Shown here piece by piece: positions 23,006-34,597 of a DNA stretch of 64,000 nucleotides. Within the stretch, counting starts at the first letter, position 1. Every line of letters begins with the position of its first letter. The notes under the pieces are model-generated. The model was not told the DNA's origin and searched no databases. It worked only from the letters and a program-made list of their open reading frames with translations. A program made the translations under genes and the position numbers. The DNA is from Collybiopsis luxurians FD-317 M1. Taxonomy: Eukaryota > Basidiomycota > Agaricomycetes > Agaricales > Omphalotaceae. The stretch is from NCBI GenBank assembly GCA_000827265.1, contig KN834749.1, positions 2,784,653 to 2,848,652 of the forward strand, written 5' to 3'.

Positions 23006-25652
23006 CTAATCATCCCCCTCCGTACCATCCACATTGCCTTCACCCTCGCTCTCGCCGTTGGTATAATCCCCCTCATCCTCACTTCCGTCCTCGTCCTCGG
23101 CGTCGCTCCTGCCTCCTCCACCTCGAGCCCTTCTATTCTTGTTTGAGGTTGCTCCGGTACGTTGCTTCTTGCGCGGAGGCTTCGGGTTCGAGTCTGCTGG
23201 TGACTTTCCTGCTGACTTTCGTTTCTTTGAGTTGTGGGTTCCGCCAACGTCGCTGCGCTTTTTCCGAGGGGCTTTGACCTGAATTCCAGCGTTGAGGTCC
23301 CGTTCGATGCTCTGGAGAACCGCGTTGTGCTCACGACGCGTAAGCACAGCCCAGTAAGCGGCTCCTGAGGTCCAGGCGTCGAAGAGGGCATTCAGTTGAA
23401 TGGGGTCTTTGATTTCGTGCGGGGATTTGAAGTCAACATTGGTGGGCCAGCCTCGTATCTCTATGCCATACTTGGCGACGATGTCCATTCGGTAGCTTAC
23501 GTAGTTCATTCGAACTTTTTCTGCGTTGTGTGTAGTATCTGTAAAACAGGAGTCGACGTCAGTAAAAGATAGAAGAAACAGTTGAGAAAACTTACGAAGC
23601 TGGTCCCGTATGATATCGGCAATCTTGGAGGCTTTCTGGTTGTTGGAGAGCTCTTTTCCATGGCCTTCCGCAAACTGTTAGCCAAAGCGTAAGGTTCAAA
23701 TGAAAGAAACGAACGCTTACGTTTCTGTTCAGTGGTCACGAATGCCTCGAATAAACAGAGCATTTCCCAGGGCTCCCGTTTGAAGTACTTCTGGAAAAAC
23801 TCAAGACATGGGCCTTGCGAGATGAGGGTGGGCTTGATACTGCTCTCAAAGCTGCCGCGGACAAAGAAGCCGAAGCCAGCAATGTCGCTGGAGTCTCGAA
23901 GGGCACTGAACTACATGCGATGTATCAGCGTACAGCTTCAGGAGTAGAAGCCAGCTACTTACTTCAGTGTTGAGGCTCTTCAAAAATTTAGTAGCACGAT
24001 TGGAGGCGGTCTTGTTGGAAGCGCGTGCTACTTCCATCTTCGAGTCTCGGTGGTCTTGTACATCGGTGATTAAGGTCTGCAGCTTCTCGTTTTTATGTTT
24101 ATAGGCTTTCATTAGATCGCGGTCCTGATATACCGCTTCCCGTATCTCTTCAATGGTTGCACATTGACCCTTTGCTAGGCCTCACGATGCTTCAAAGTCA
24201 GCGAAAGCAAAAGGCAAACAAAAGATTAGAAAACTTACCTGCATTCAGCTCCTGTGTCTTTGCATGCATCACAGCATCCCAAGCACTCACCGCTCGCTTC
24301 TTGCGGTGGTGCTTCGACGTACCCATCAGCTTTTTGAACTGATCTACGGAGACGTCAAGCTCCTCCGCTTTCGCGACGATCTGTTCCTCCTGCTCCTCCA
24401 AGAATCGAGCTATCCCCTCGTTCAACTTCTTCCGCTTGAGGTCAGCGGTAACCCTGGCCAAAGACTTCTCCGGGACGCCCATAGCCCTCAGAGGATTAAC
24501 GGTGCTACCACTTGGTTGAGTAGCCTGCTGCCCATTATCCTCACTGCCCTTGTCAATTCCATCCCCGGTCTCCTTATCCCCCACCTCATTCGCTTCACCG
24601 CCAGCCCCTCCATCATCCGCAGGCTGTTCCCCGGACCCGAATGACATAGCCGTGTTGGAGGAGGAGGAGAAAATTGGAGCTGCAGGAGGAGACGACGCCG
24701 TCTCACCAAAATCAAGCTGGAAAAGGTCGGAAGTTGACATCGACTGAGATCCAGTACCCTGAGATGCGGTCGACGCGGTCCCAGAGGTACTGTTCAAGAT
24801 GTCAACGGTTTGGGAGAGACGAGCGGGAATGGGGACGGGAGGAGAGGGGGACCGCGAGGGAGGTGCTGACATATTGGGGTCTCGATTAGCAGCAGAAGCT
24901 GAAGAAACTTGAAGAGCGGAGGCGTCGACATTGTTGCAGAGAACGAGTTCCTGCCATTGAAGAGGGCCAGAACGCGGCGGAGCTTCCGACTGAGACCAGT
25001 TCGGAGCAGGAGGTCGAAAGGCAGGTCCTGTTGGCTGAGGAGGCCTAGAGGAGACGGGAGGGACAGAAGGTGCTCTAGGAGGAGGCTGATTCATTTGAAA
25101 AGAACCTAGCCTTGGTGTGAACGCGTTCGACTGTGTCTGTATGTCGATAGGCAGCTGAAGTCCACCGCGGCTGGATGTGGGCAAATAATGGGAGTGTTCC
25201 TGACCAGGTGGTCGAACTCCAGGTTCTGACGCCTGAAAAGTTGAGACTGGAGGAGCGGAAGGCGCTCTCTCAGAAAACTGGGTCATCGGAGAGGCACCTA
25301 GGCCAGGAGAGAAATTGTTTGATGTCGAGAGCGCGTTCGACTGGTACCAGCTATTCTGCAAACCGGAATCTGCTTGAAGAGAATGTGGCGATGGGTTGGA
25401 ATGGGATAAATGTGGATTTTCGGAACGCGTAGGTGGAAAAGGAAGACGAAACTGGGACCTGTTTGGCTGAAGGCGAGGCGCTGGAGGTCCTGAGCTGTAA
25501 GAATTTGCGGGTCTAAGCTGAGGCTGCTGATTGTTATATACCTGGGGTGGGTGCTGAGGGTAGGAGCCATAGCCGTGGCTGCTAAAGTCTTGACGCCAGG
25601 AATTGGCCATGGAATCAACGTCGCGTTTGAGAGGCAAAGACCTGGGCGCCAA
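23006..25652 (-). CDS. KDZ passenger protein with Pro/Ser/Gln-rich N terminus and basic/acidic C terminus
   Basis: No known function. From the ATG at 25652, about 470 residues are encoded in exon 1. The first two thirds are low complexity (Gln/Pro/Ser, for example SSHGYGSYPQHPPQVYNNQQ). A charged segment then starts ESLARVTADLKRKKLNEGI and includes FLEEQEEQIVAKAEELDV, predicted helical. Later exons read LAKGQCATIEEIREAVYQDR, MEVARASNKTASNRATKFL, SDIAGFGFFVRGSFES, FFQKYFKREPWEMLCLFEA, MDIVAKYGIEIRGWPTNVDF and SGAAYWAVLTRREHNAVL. The tail is nuclear-localisation-like (PRKKRSD, PPRKKQRTG), then acidic (DAEDEDGSEDEGD), with the stop at 23006-23008. Location inside the TIRs, opposite the transposase, makes it element-borne cargo. 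A DNA- or chromatin-related role is only a guess from composition. Confidence 0.7.
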
Positions 25653-25761
25653 ATACTTTGACTAGGTCTTGTTTCCGTTCTACACTTGTCTACTCCCACC
25701 ATCACTTGTTATCGATTGTCAGATTGTCAGGCTTTCTTTTCAGATCTCAATTCCTATTAAG

Positions 25762-26963
25762 ATGTCCAGTAAGTTTTCAAAATTTGAATCGTTCATTTAA
25801 TCTATTGACAACCTTTATACAAAGAATCTACTGAGAATACAGATGTGCAAACTCAAATCCAACAGCGCCTAGCTCAACTTCAATTAGATGCCGCCGGTAA
25901 ATGTCTAGCCTGATTCACAAGGTACTCTATGCTAATTGCAACCGCCACAAGCTCTTGCTAAGTCTGACAAGAAACGAAGGCAAGCCAACGCCCAGTCCTC
26001 AGCCGCGTTAGAGACTTTCCAGACCCAACTTGGTCAAGTTGAGGACGACATCAGTAGGTCAGTTTCATAATGATTTCCTTCGGAACTCAATATCTGCTCT
26101 CTAGGTGAAATCCGCCGATTGGTCACCCCTCCTGCTTCTCCCAGCCGCTTGCGAACATTGAAATCTCCCGCTACCCCAGCAAAATTTCCAGCAAAAGTTC
26201 CCCTTCCTAAACCCGCCCATGCTCAACCCGAAGGTGCAAATACCCTTGCTCAAACGCTTTTCCCCAGCCCGTTGAAAACGAAATCCGAGCCTCCCTCCCC
26301 ATCCAAAGCCTCTCCTGCCACCAATGCCGTGTGGATCGAGTCCGATTCTGGTGAAGACCTCAACAGCGACTCCAGTTTCAACTCTTTGAATGTGGCTGAA
26401 GATCTTCCGGCGGAACCTGCGTCTATCCTTGGACCTGGAGCCTTGCCAGCTGCGGAGGCTGATGCTCTCTCCAAGAGCCCCAGGACCTATGTCGTTTACT
26501 GTGGCCACAACGATAGCAGCGGGATGTACTACGAATGGAGCGGAAGCTCAGCGAATTTTGGTGCTAAGGAGGCCACTGAAGCAACTGACGGGGCTATTTA
26601 TCGTTCCTTCGGCAGCGGAGAGAGGGAGTTAGCTGAAGCAGCTTACAGGGAGTGTCGTGACACAGGCGTTCTGGAGCAGTTGAAGGATTACGTTCCAGGG
26701 CAACAGTACATTGTGTTGGAAGGTGAGCGTCCTGGGGTCTATAAACGAGCGTGAGTACCTTATGCTGGATTTCTCTACCGGACTGGATCTAATCTTTGTA
26801 ACGGTATAGGCATGTTATGGGTTTTGGATTGGGCTGGCACGGCGGTAAGATCGAACGCTTCACAGGACTGTCTCGCGACGCCAAGTTCCACTTCGCTAAG
26901 CTGTCGAAAGATGGCCTGGTGAAGACCGTCCCCAGCTGGGGAATTCTGGCTAGCAAAACTTAA
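25762..26963 (+). CDS. KDZ passenger protein with coiled-coil start and viroplasmin-like domain
   Basis: Short exons join cleanly: ATGTCCA/gtaagt..aaag/AATCTACT gives MSKSTENTDVQTQIQQRLAQ, then LAKSDKKRRQANAQSSAALE, QTQLGQVEDDIS and EIRRLVTPPASPSRLRTL. The N-terminal 60 residues look like a coiled coil. A Pro/Ser/Lys linker follows, then the segment YVVYCGHNDSSGMYYEWSGS with ATDGAIYRSFGSGERELAEA. This has the strand-helix layout of caulimovirus viroplasmin / RNase H1 N-terminal domains (a small nucleic-acid-binding fold). It is less exact than classic members, so this is inference. The last exon gives HVMGFGLGWHGGKIERFTGL.. and ends ILASKT-stop at 26961-26963. It is divergently oriented from the other passenger gene, with starts 109 bp apart. 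Confidence 0.65.
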
Positions 26964-28289
26964 CAATCTCACCAGTTTTCTCCATCCTAATGTTGCTTTC
27001 ATTGCTCTCATCTACTCCTGTACCTTTTATGTTGCTTTTATGTACCCATACGTATGATTCAGAAAATACTACACTATGAGACTTGTTCATGGATACAGAG
27101 TTGAACAAGTAAGACCGTGGAAAAGTCAACTGGGTGCATTAAAGCCAAGTCCCCAAGTCGAAGATTTGAGAATTCACGTCTTTAACACCCCAAGATGGAC
27201 ATGAAGAGCTGATATTCAGGTGAGTCTGACTGCTGTGGTTATCTCTGATAATTTTTAAAATTGCCTGTTCAAGATAAATGTCAAAGTACCAAAAAGTTGA
27301 CCAAGGTGTATATAGGATTTTCGATCAAACCATAGATGCTAGTACCGATAACAATTATCTCGAAATAAAAAATAGATCTCAATTCCAATGCCTCTGAGCT
27401 TCTACATAGTGAAACTATACATCTTAATCTATCTGCTACATGTTTTTGTAGAGCATGAACTGCAGTACACTCTCCATAAATACACTTTGAATCATAAAGT
27501 CTGGTTTTCTGTGTGCATCATCACAGATGCGAGCCTCACCATTTCACACATTCACACAACAAACAATAAGTTGAAGCATTTCATATTCACAGTCGAGAGT
27601 GGTTATTCAACAGGTGTCTAAGAGGTAGGTTTAACATTTCCATCCCGAATTCTCAGGGCCTCCCGACATCCAGTCCACCCCCCAGACCGAGGATCTCCAA
27701 CAAACGCTACAGTGGCAGGTAAAGGAACCACATCCATGGGAAGTGGATCCTCCAGCGGCTCGACATCCTCCAGATTCAACCCTTCCCAGCCTTCCTCTGT
27801 AATGCGCTGTCCCTCTTGAAGCAACTCAGGCGAAGAGACGTCAGGAAGGGGAATGTCGGCGCCGCGTTAGGCGTAGGGGTTGAATTCGCATTTACTATGC
27901 GTAACACGAAAGCCTATAAAATTAAATGTCAGTAAGTTCAAGCAGGCGGCATGAGAAAAAGGCTAACACTGAGAAGGTTGTGCCTCCAGCGTCCCCAGGG
28001 TCGGGGTCACTTTACGGCCGGTAGAGGACTAAGGGATAAAAAAAATAAAGCAGAAAAGAAAGTACTCACCGTCCAGTACCAGGTTGATATCAACCTCCGC
28101 AAACAGGCGTTTGCTACTGCGACCCATGGAGCGGCGCACTTGGAGCTCCGAGAAGGCGGATGTTTGAAAGAAATACGTTTTATCATGTTGGACACGGGAA
28201 ACTCACGTGTCCGCTTAACTGTTTTCCTCACCGCCCATCGCCCAATGCAACGGTCAGGAAAAGCCATCCCTGGCCCCAGAAGGGTGATT
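26964..28289. other. internal non-coding part of the KDZ element
   Basis: AT-rich to about 27600, then GC-richer sequence leading to the transposase. A longer frame upstream of 28290 lacks family features and was treated as 5' region. The exact transposase start could lie upstream if an exon was missed. Confidence 0.4.
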
Positions 28290-31200
28290 ATGCATGGGAG
28301 TGGGGGTCCCAAAAGCCCCCGCAGCAAACGAAACCGCCCTCTGAATGTACAAACACTCTCTCGGTTACAGGCATCGTTGAAAGCGCGGCAAAAATTGAAG
28401 GAGGAAACGCAGTGGAACATTCAAAGCGTGGAGAAGGAGGATGAGGGCTTTGACATAGAACCAAGCTACGGGCTAGAAGAGGCGTTGGTGATGGACGTTG
28501 AAGATGATGGTAATGAGGGGGAAACAGAGGAGACGAGCGAAGACTTGGAGGAATGTCAAGAAATCTACGAGGAGCTGCTGGAGGGTGTGCGTCGCCGGTA
28601 AGTCTACCCATTATTGAGCTTGCTGCTCACTGCTAATGTTTGTTTCAGACGCCGAGTTGATGGCCGCAAACGACGCGACCGCGTCGAGAGACTTTTCCAA
28701 CACTGGGCGCCTCAAATTCCAGAGATGGTCTCCGCTTACATGGACTGGGCTTATAACACTGAGCATGGGTTTGAACTACCTGAGGATCTGGAAGGCTTTC
28801 CTTCTTTGACCATTCAAATAGTTGATATCTTTGGTGCGTAGGTTTTCACTCTCGTACATGTTCCTTACATTAATCTATATTCAAGGTATGTACAAACGGC
28901 GGATACCCCTAACTGGCGACGTTTATCAATCCTCGAGCATAGTCCGTGCTGGATACATCCCCGTGTCTCCCCTTCAACATAATTTGGCCTTTACGATCCG
29001 CACCGTTGACCTCTATCACAAGTTGTTTTGCCGCTGTCCCCGTCTCGCGATGCAACCATTCGTAAAGGCTTTGTGCGATATTCTTGGCCAACCGTTTAAA
29101 CCCTTCCTCATGCAGCAGCTTCGGGCTGCATTCGACATCTACGTAGAGCTCAAAAACATCACCCGGAAGACAGTTCTTCAAGTCCTAGGCCGAAATGACG
29201 GTGAATGGCGCCTCACACACGCTTGCCCTTGTTGTCAGATGGAGCTGGAGGAGGATGATCCCTTGGAGATCCGTATGATGGTCTCAATGGATGGGAATGA
29301 TTCCCTGAAGCGGGTCGAACGTCGGCGGGACCCTGCTGATGAATCAAACGCAGAGATGGATGCCTCCGGCGTTCGAGAACGCCCTGATCCTCGAGAGGGC
29401 GGAGGAGACTACTTCATATCACGGCAAGAGGTTGATAGGTGGGCGGAGGATAAATGGGAGGATGTGACACCTTGGGTTCTGGAGAACGACTACCGCAGCT
29501 GGGTATGGGAGACCGGACACTGTGAAGACAAGTGGTCCAATATGTCGGATGCCCACACTGGCAAATCCTGGGCTAGGTTCGATGAGAACGGTGTCTTCCT
29601 TCTCACCTGTCGCCACGGATTCGCTCTCTCTTTTTGTGACCTTGTTAAGTCTGGGGAGGCGTAGGTCCTTATTTATAACAGTCACCTGAAGCACACTAAC
29701 CCATTTACCATTGTAGATCAAAGTACCCATTGGCTACTCTCCAACGTTTTCTTTCGGCGGAGCGTGAATACCGAGAAAGCATTGGGGAGTCGGGTCCACC
29801 CAAGGGCAAGCTTTGCTGTGCCTACGACATTAATTGCAAGAACTCGAAAACGGTTCTCCGGAGCCCCCTAGCACCTCTTGCTCAATACATGGGCTATCTT
29901 CCAGCAATCGGGACTATGCATGGATACGCACACGAGCGTACCTGCCAACTTGCCTTTCTCCTTCTGTACCTTCACGGCTCTGGTCTCGAGGATGGAGAGA
30001 CCAATGAGCAGTATTTCTCGAAATCCAATGCCCTCGCCTCAGCAACCCGTCACGCCAGTCGATTCCATCGTAGACAAATGATTTCCGAATACGCCTACCA
30101 CACTGATAACTTAGAGACCTATCCAAACCTCAGCCGATTTCTCCTGTCTCACTACAAGAACTGCCTTGAAATACTTCAGAATGCGGGGCTCTTGGGATCA
30201 CAACTGAAGAATGCGGGTATAACCGACACGAAGGTTATCTTTCAATGGCTCAAGGAAGAGGCAGTCTATCTTCAATCGCGTTCACGCGAGCCTCCTGAAG
30301 AAACACTGCAGATGGAGTATGTCTCGAAACTTCAAGCCCTACGGCAAAGTCAGGAGGTTCTGAAGAAGGTGCAGAGTGTGTGGATAGCGTACGAGGCTGG
30401 GGTAGTGGATCGAACGGCAGCGCTGGAAAGGAACCGGAGGCACGCCATGGAGAACGAACGGAAGCTTCTTGCTGATGTCCAGGCATTGGAAAATAAACTG
30501 GGGGTGGTTGAACGGTGGAAGGAGGGTTCGGAGGAGTGGAAGGCCGCCGCAAAGCTGGTCTCCTCTGCCAAGTATCGACGGGCTTTGGATACGCTGGAGG
30601 GCTTGCTTGTTGCGAGGATTTTTGAGATGGGCCGGCTTAACGTCTCTGGTACAGGTGCGTGGTATTTTGGTAACAACTTTTTTTTGTCTCACCAAGGGTT
30701 CACACAGGGTATAAGATGCGGAAGGAGCTAGCTAACGCTCTCAAGAAAAGGTCAAAACGAATTCAGACTGCACTCGATAACTACAATGCCGCTGCTCTCA
30801 ACATGTACCCTCCGCAACCCACTCTCTCTTGGGAGGAGGTTGTCAATCGCAGCTTCTTAGCTGACTTCGACATCTTACGGGATACTCGCCAGGATGTTCA
30901 GGAGAAGCTGTGGGCCCAGCCTGCAAACCGATCCCTTGTCAATCAATTTTTCAAGACCCTGGGTGCAGAAGAGGAGCTCAACCGCGTCCACCAAGAGATT
31001 CGTCGCCTTTACACCTTCATGCGCTTAGAAACAGATGAGTTGATAGCAACAGAACAGAGGCTGCAGACAGAGGACCCCACTCTAGCGCTTCAAGTGAGAA
31101 AGTATCGGCTGGAGCGTGGTCGAGCGAACGAACAGCATCGCCGACGTCTTATCGCCATCACCAAGCTCCGCGGTTTTGATTGGTCAAAGCACAGTCGGTA

Positions 31201-31375
31201 TTTCTCAGTAGGGACGCCAAAGGAACATCGTAGGGATGGTGGTATCGCTGAACAGGAGGAACCGGAAGCTGGAGGAAGGGAGGAGGAGGAGGAGGAGGAG
31301 GAGGAGGAAGAGGAGGAAGAGGAGGAGGTCATCCGTCAAGTCGATACCGTACTTTCCATCATTGGGGACTCATAA
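28290..31375 (+). CDS. KDZ transposase
   Basis: The enzyme expected to cut and insert the element. Five exons give about 957 residues. Exon 1 starts MHGSGGPKSPRSKRNRPLNV (the CxC1-like N terminus) and goes to an acidic region. Exons 2-3 include LFQHWAPQIPEMVSAYMDW, IVRAGYIPVSPLQHNLAFTI and LYHKLFCRCPRLAMQPFVKA, then a CPCC zinc-cluster-like HACPCCQMELEEDD, and DGNDSLKRVERR (the classic KDZ MDGNxSLKR). Exon 4 has SKYPLATLQRFL, CCAYDINCKNSKTVLRS (YDxxC, with catalytic-type Asp), IGTMHGYAHERTCQLAF, and EQYFSKSNALASATRHASRF. The C terminus is charged, includes a Glu run coded by a GAG/GAA repeat (31279-31328), and ends in a stop at 31373-31375. Introns all have GT..AG ends and keep frame, so the gene appears functional. 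Confidence 0.92.
31279..31328 (+). repeat. GAG/GAA microsatellite coding a poly-Glu run
   Basis: Near-pure GAG with some GAA codons within the last exon of the KDZ transposase, giving about 17 Glu residues in a row. Confidence 0.9.
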
Positions 31376-31485
31376 TGATGTTCTTTCCGGTGTTCCCCAG
31401 CTGTACTATATCTTTTTCTTATCGCTAGCTATGTACCTCAATGAGACCGTGGTTTTGATCTTTATTTATGGTAATATAAGGTGCG

Positions 31486-31659
31486 CCGAAGGGCACTTAC
31501 AATAGGCAAGTCCTACGGTAGGGGAACCCATTCGAAATATACTAAGGGTTTACAGGATTTATTCATTTCTATGAAAACAGCGCAAATGCTAGGTATATAA
31601 GTGATACATGATGCGATCAATCCGTTCTATATGTATTTGATAAGGGGGCTTATCAGGTG
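31486..31659 (-). repeat. right terminal inverted repeat of the KDZ element
   Basis: 174 bp. The outer 125 bp (31535-31659) are the exact complement of 22415-22539, and the inner part diverges slightly. Confidence 0.95.
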
Positions 31660-31667
31660 CACTGCGG
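31660..31667 (+). repeat. right target-site duplication CACTGCGG
   Basis: Exact copy of 22407-22414, directly abutting the right end of the element. Confidence 0.95.
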
Positions 31668-33259
31668 AAGTTTACCTGCGTCGGAGTCTGAGCCTGATCC
31701 ACCTCACGACGAACCGAAAATGCCACTCGAAAAAAGAAGCGAAAAAAGAAGCGAAAAAAAGAAGCGAGAAAGATCAGAAAAAAGGTCTTCTTTTTCAATA
31801 AATTTTTCGAGTGAAAAAAAATTGCCTTGCCACTCGAGAAAGACAAGGAAATAGATAGTCTTTTTCACTAACTTCCGCCTGCAAAAGGTGCCGGTCCGAT
31901 CGACGCGGCGCGGCCCCAATCGGACCGATACATTTTTCGGGTTTGCGAACTTTGTCGTAATAGTTCTTCTCCAGTCCAAAAGCGCCGTTCCTGTCGGTGG
32001 GATCATGAAACATCATTAATTGTCAGCGAGAGTAGGCAGCCGATTGAAGCTGGAAGGGAGGTTTGGAGGGTTACCGTGAGCTGAGGGGACCGGATGGAGA
32101 AACAGTCATTCTCAGTAAGGATTGGGAGTTCTTGAGGTGGCGGGAGACGAAATAAAGAAAGGTTGCCTGTCGCAGTGTCAGCTGTCAAGAGCATGGCTAC
32201 GTAGCAACCAAATTTGGTACTGAATCTGCGCCGTTAGGGATTTTCCGAAAGGTTATGAAAGAAATGGGCTGTACGCGTTATGCGTCACGAGAACTTACGA
32301 TTGTAGTATTGTACATCAGAACTCTAACATAGATAGATATAGTTTGCTCCGTGATTCCGGCGTGAAGGCATAAGCTGTGACTGGGCCGAATGTGTGCATT
32401 TCAATTCAATTTGTCGCACTCTGCAGCTTCTGCTCCCGCCGACAACTTGAACCCGCAAGATACAAAACGTATAAAGATTCTGTCGTCGAATGGTGCGATT
32501 TCCATCGTGGTAGCTACTCTCGAAGTTCCCCCCTTCCAGCACAAGTTGCGGCCCTTGGGTATCAACGTGAACATATTCCTTGCTCGCCTCCAAGTCTTTG
32601 GTTCGTTGCCGCTTTCCAGAATGGCTCTTAGGCTCGCTCTAGTCGCCGGCGGTCGTGCAAGGACCAGCCTTGTTTTTGGATATATGCGGGCGAGAGTATA
32701 GCTGGAACGGTTGCCGAGCTATTAACAGGTCAAGCTGCGATTGTGGATGCGAGATCATGGATTATTGAGTTGAGAGGCAGCCTCGAGTTTCATCAGCCTC
32801 GGGACTATCTGTTGCCGGTTTCGTGTGCTTGAAGTGGGGATCTGTTAACACTAAAGGTGACGTTTCTATGTTTTTAAGTGTAGAGAAAAAAATCTACTAC
32901 ACCGATTGCGCTGCTGTATGCGACGTGAAGACACTCGGGTCAGTCGGAGGTAATCCGGCAAGTGCTATGGGTGATGCCAAATCCTCCACGGAGTCCGGAC
33001 ATAGGACATTTCAGATTTCTCAGAGAACCTCAGATCCGCCCATGCCCGATTTTGACTGGGCTGAAAGATGATCATCATTTGTTGCATTGCGGCGCCGTGC
33101 ATATCATATCACAATGTATTTGTATTCAGTCCAATCTTTCAGTTGGCGAGAAGTAAAGCATCCGTTTCCGATGTCATCAACACAGGAAAAGGATAAATTA
33201 AAACCAGATTTTAATTTTCTCGCTTCCTGCCCCAGTGCTCTAAGCACCCACCCGCTGAA
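31668..33259. other. AT-rich spacer between the KDZ element and the hydrolase gene
   Basis: 31720-31850 is strikingly purine-rich, with a GAAAAAAGAAGC unit repeated about three times. CACTCGAAAAA near 31724 is inverted at 31802-31812 (TTTTTCGAGTG). GCGGAAGTT (31664-31672) is inverted at about 31870-31878. No gene is supported up to 33259. The hydrolase promoter must lie in the last part. Confidence 0.5.
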
Positions 33260-34597
33260 ATGTTTATCGAGGTCAAGACACCGTTCGGAAGCATCAAATT
33301 TGAATACACAATCAGTACTCCCCGCTCCACCGTTGCAGATGCAATAGATCCCAGCCTTCCTGTGGTTTTATGGTTTCACCCACTCGCGTTCCCTTATGTT
33401 TTTCAGCGTAATTTCCTCCTCGTTCCCAGCAAGTTGTCGTCTCTTATGCCGGCTCGTAGCTCAATTTGCAGATCCTCTGCTCCGAAAGTTCAATCTTGTT
33501 GTCTTTTCCTTCAGGTCACATGGTGATACAGAGGCAGATGAGTTGCCGGAAGGATATGGTATTAACGAAGCCACACAGGATGTTCTTGTTTTCATGGTAC
33601 GGTGGTCTACCCTTAGTATTTTCCCAATTGTTTGTCTCATTTTGCTAAGGACTCCCTCAAACTTCCGCCAAGTCATTTTGTTGCGATGGACTACGGCAGC
33701 CCTATTGCTCTGAACATAGCAATCTCTCACCCAAATCGTGTGCAATCCCTCTTCATTATGTCACATACTTGCCTAGAAGAAGTGTGTTTTCAAACACTAC
33801 TACTAAGAGAGGAAAACTAATAGTCAGCTGAAGCCGTCAGATGTCCGTGAAGGTTACCAACAATTGTATGATTCCTGGTGTTCTTCAGTCTTGGGCCCTA
33901 CGGAGTTTGATCTAGAACGAATGATGGAGACAGGCTATGGATTTGCACAGTTCATGTTCAGTAACAAGGTGTCGGCTTTAGGACAAGCGTGCGTTCCAAT
34001 ACTTATTTTCATCTGAACTTGCATCTGAACTTCGATACAATCAACTCAGCATGTCTGATGTATCATTTCCACTGGCACAGAAGAATTGGGGATTTCATGG
34101 ACTGACCAATTATCGCATTGGCTTTCTCGAGTTCCTTCTAAACCGGAAGTCACAACCTATAGAGGCACTCTCATGCATCAGATGTCCTGTAAAGCTGGTG
34201 TATGGTACGGACGATATAGCATACTCTCAACAATACACCGAAGATTTTCTGCAAGACTTGAGACAGGCCGGAATAAATGCCTCTTTATATATCATTCCAG
34301 GGGCACCACATTTTGTTTCCGTAGACTTTGCCGATAAGTGAGCTCCAATGCCTTCGCCGGATATAACAGATTTTCAACACTAATTAAACTAGACTCAATC
34401 CAGTTCTCCATGACTTCATAATGCAGAGCGAACATCGAGCAGTACCACTTGTCTTGAATGATATTGTCTCTCCTTGGGATGAAAAATTTAGAAATGTAGG
34501 ATGGGATCCGGAGGGGCGGGATGTTGATTCTGATGATGACTGGATAATCTCATATGTGAGTGTCAGTGTAGAAGTCCACGATACAAAAGCTCTCTGA
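33260..34597 (+). CDS. alpha/beta hydrolase with Asp at the nucleophile-elbow position
   Basis: Five or six exons give a single alpha/beta-hydrolase domain. The segments are MFIEVKTPFGSIKFEYTI, VVLWFHPLAFPYVFQPQFAD, KFNLVVFSFRSHGDTEADE, YGINEATQDVLVFMDSLKLP, then SHFVAMDYGSPIALNIAISH (nucleophile elbow). They continue RVQSLFIMSHTCLEELKP, VKLVYGTDDIAYSQQYTEDF (acid) and SLYIIPGAPHFVSVDFADK (catalytic His in APHF). Related fungal hydrolases usually carry Ser in the elbow (G-x-S-x-G). Here the codon GAC gives A-M-D-Y-G, a Asp as in epoxide hydrolases and dehalogenases. Introns start at about 33410 (GTAATT), 33597, 33780, 33988 and 34338. The stop is at 34595-34597 if the last GTGAGT (34556) is read through. 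Neighbouring biosynthetic-type genes suggest a tailoring role, as inference. Confidence 0.8.

Larger units (their letters stand above)
22415..31659 (+). mobile_element. complete KDZ-superfamily DNA transposon, 9,245 bp
   Basis: Boundaries come directly from the sequence. The terminal inverted repeats begin CACCTGATAAGCCCCC at 22415 and, on the complement, at 31659. They are flanked by the identical 8 bp CACTGCGG. The element carries an intact-looking KDZ transposase (28290-31375, plus strand), an unassigned minus-strand passenger gene (23006-25652) and a small plus-strand passenger gene (25762-26963). KDZ (Kyakuja-Dileera-Zisupton) elements are known to be large, rich in passenger genes, and to make target-site duplications of about 8 bp. 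The perfect outer 125 bp of the TIRs and the open frames suggest recent insertion. The orientation is that of the transposase. Confidence 0.95.

Noticed and set aside
27951..28289. Upstream extension of the KDZ transposase frame
   Set aside because: The extra 113 codons lack family features and are interrupted by no conserved motif. The Met at 28290, followed by a typical KDZ N terminus, is a better start.
31090..31332. Minus-strand poly-Ser frame
   Set aside because: Antisense reading of the GAG repeat in the transposase.
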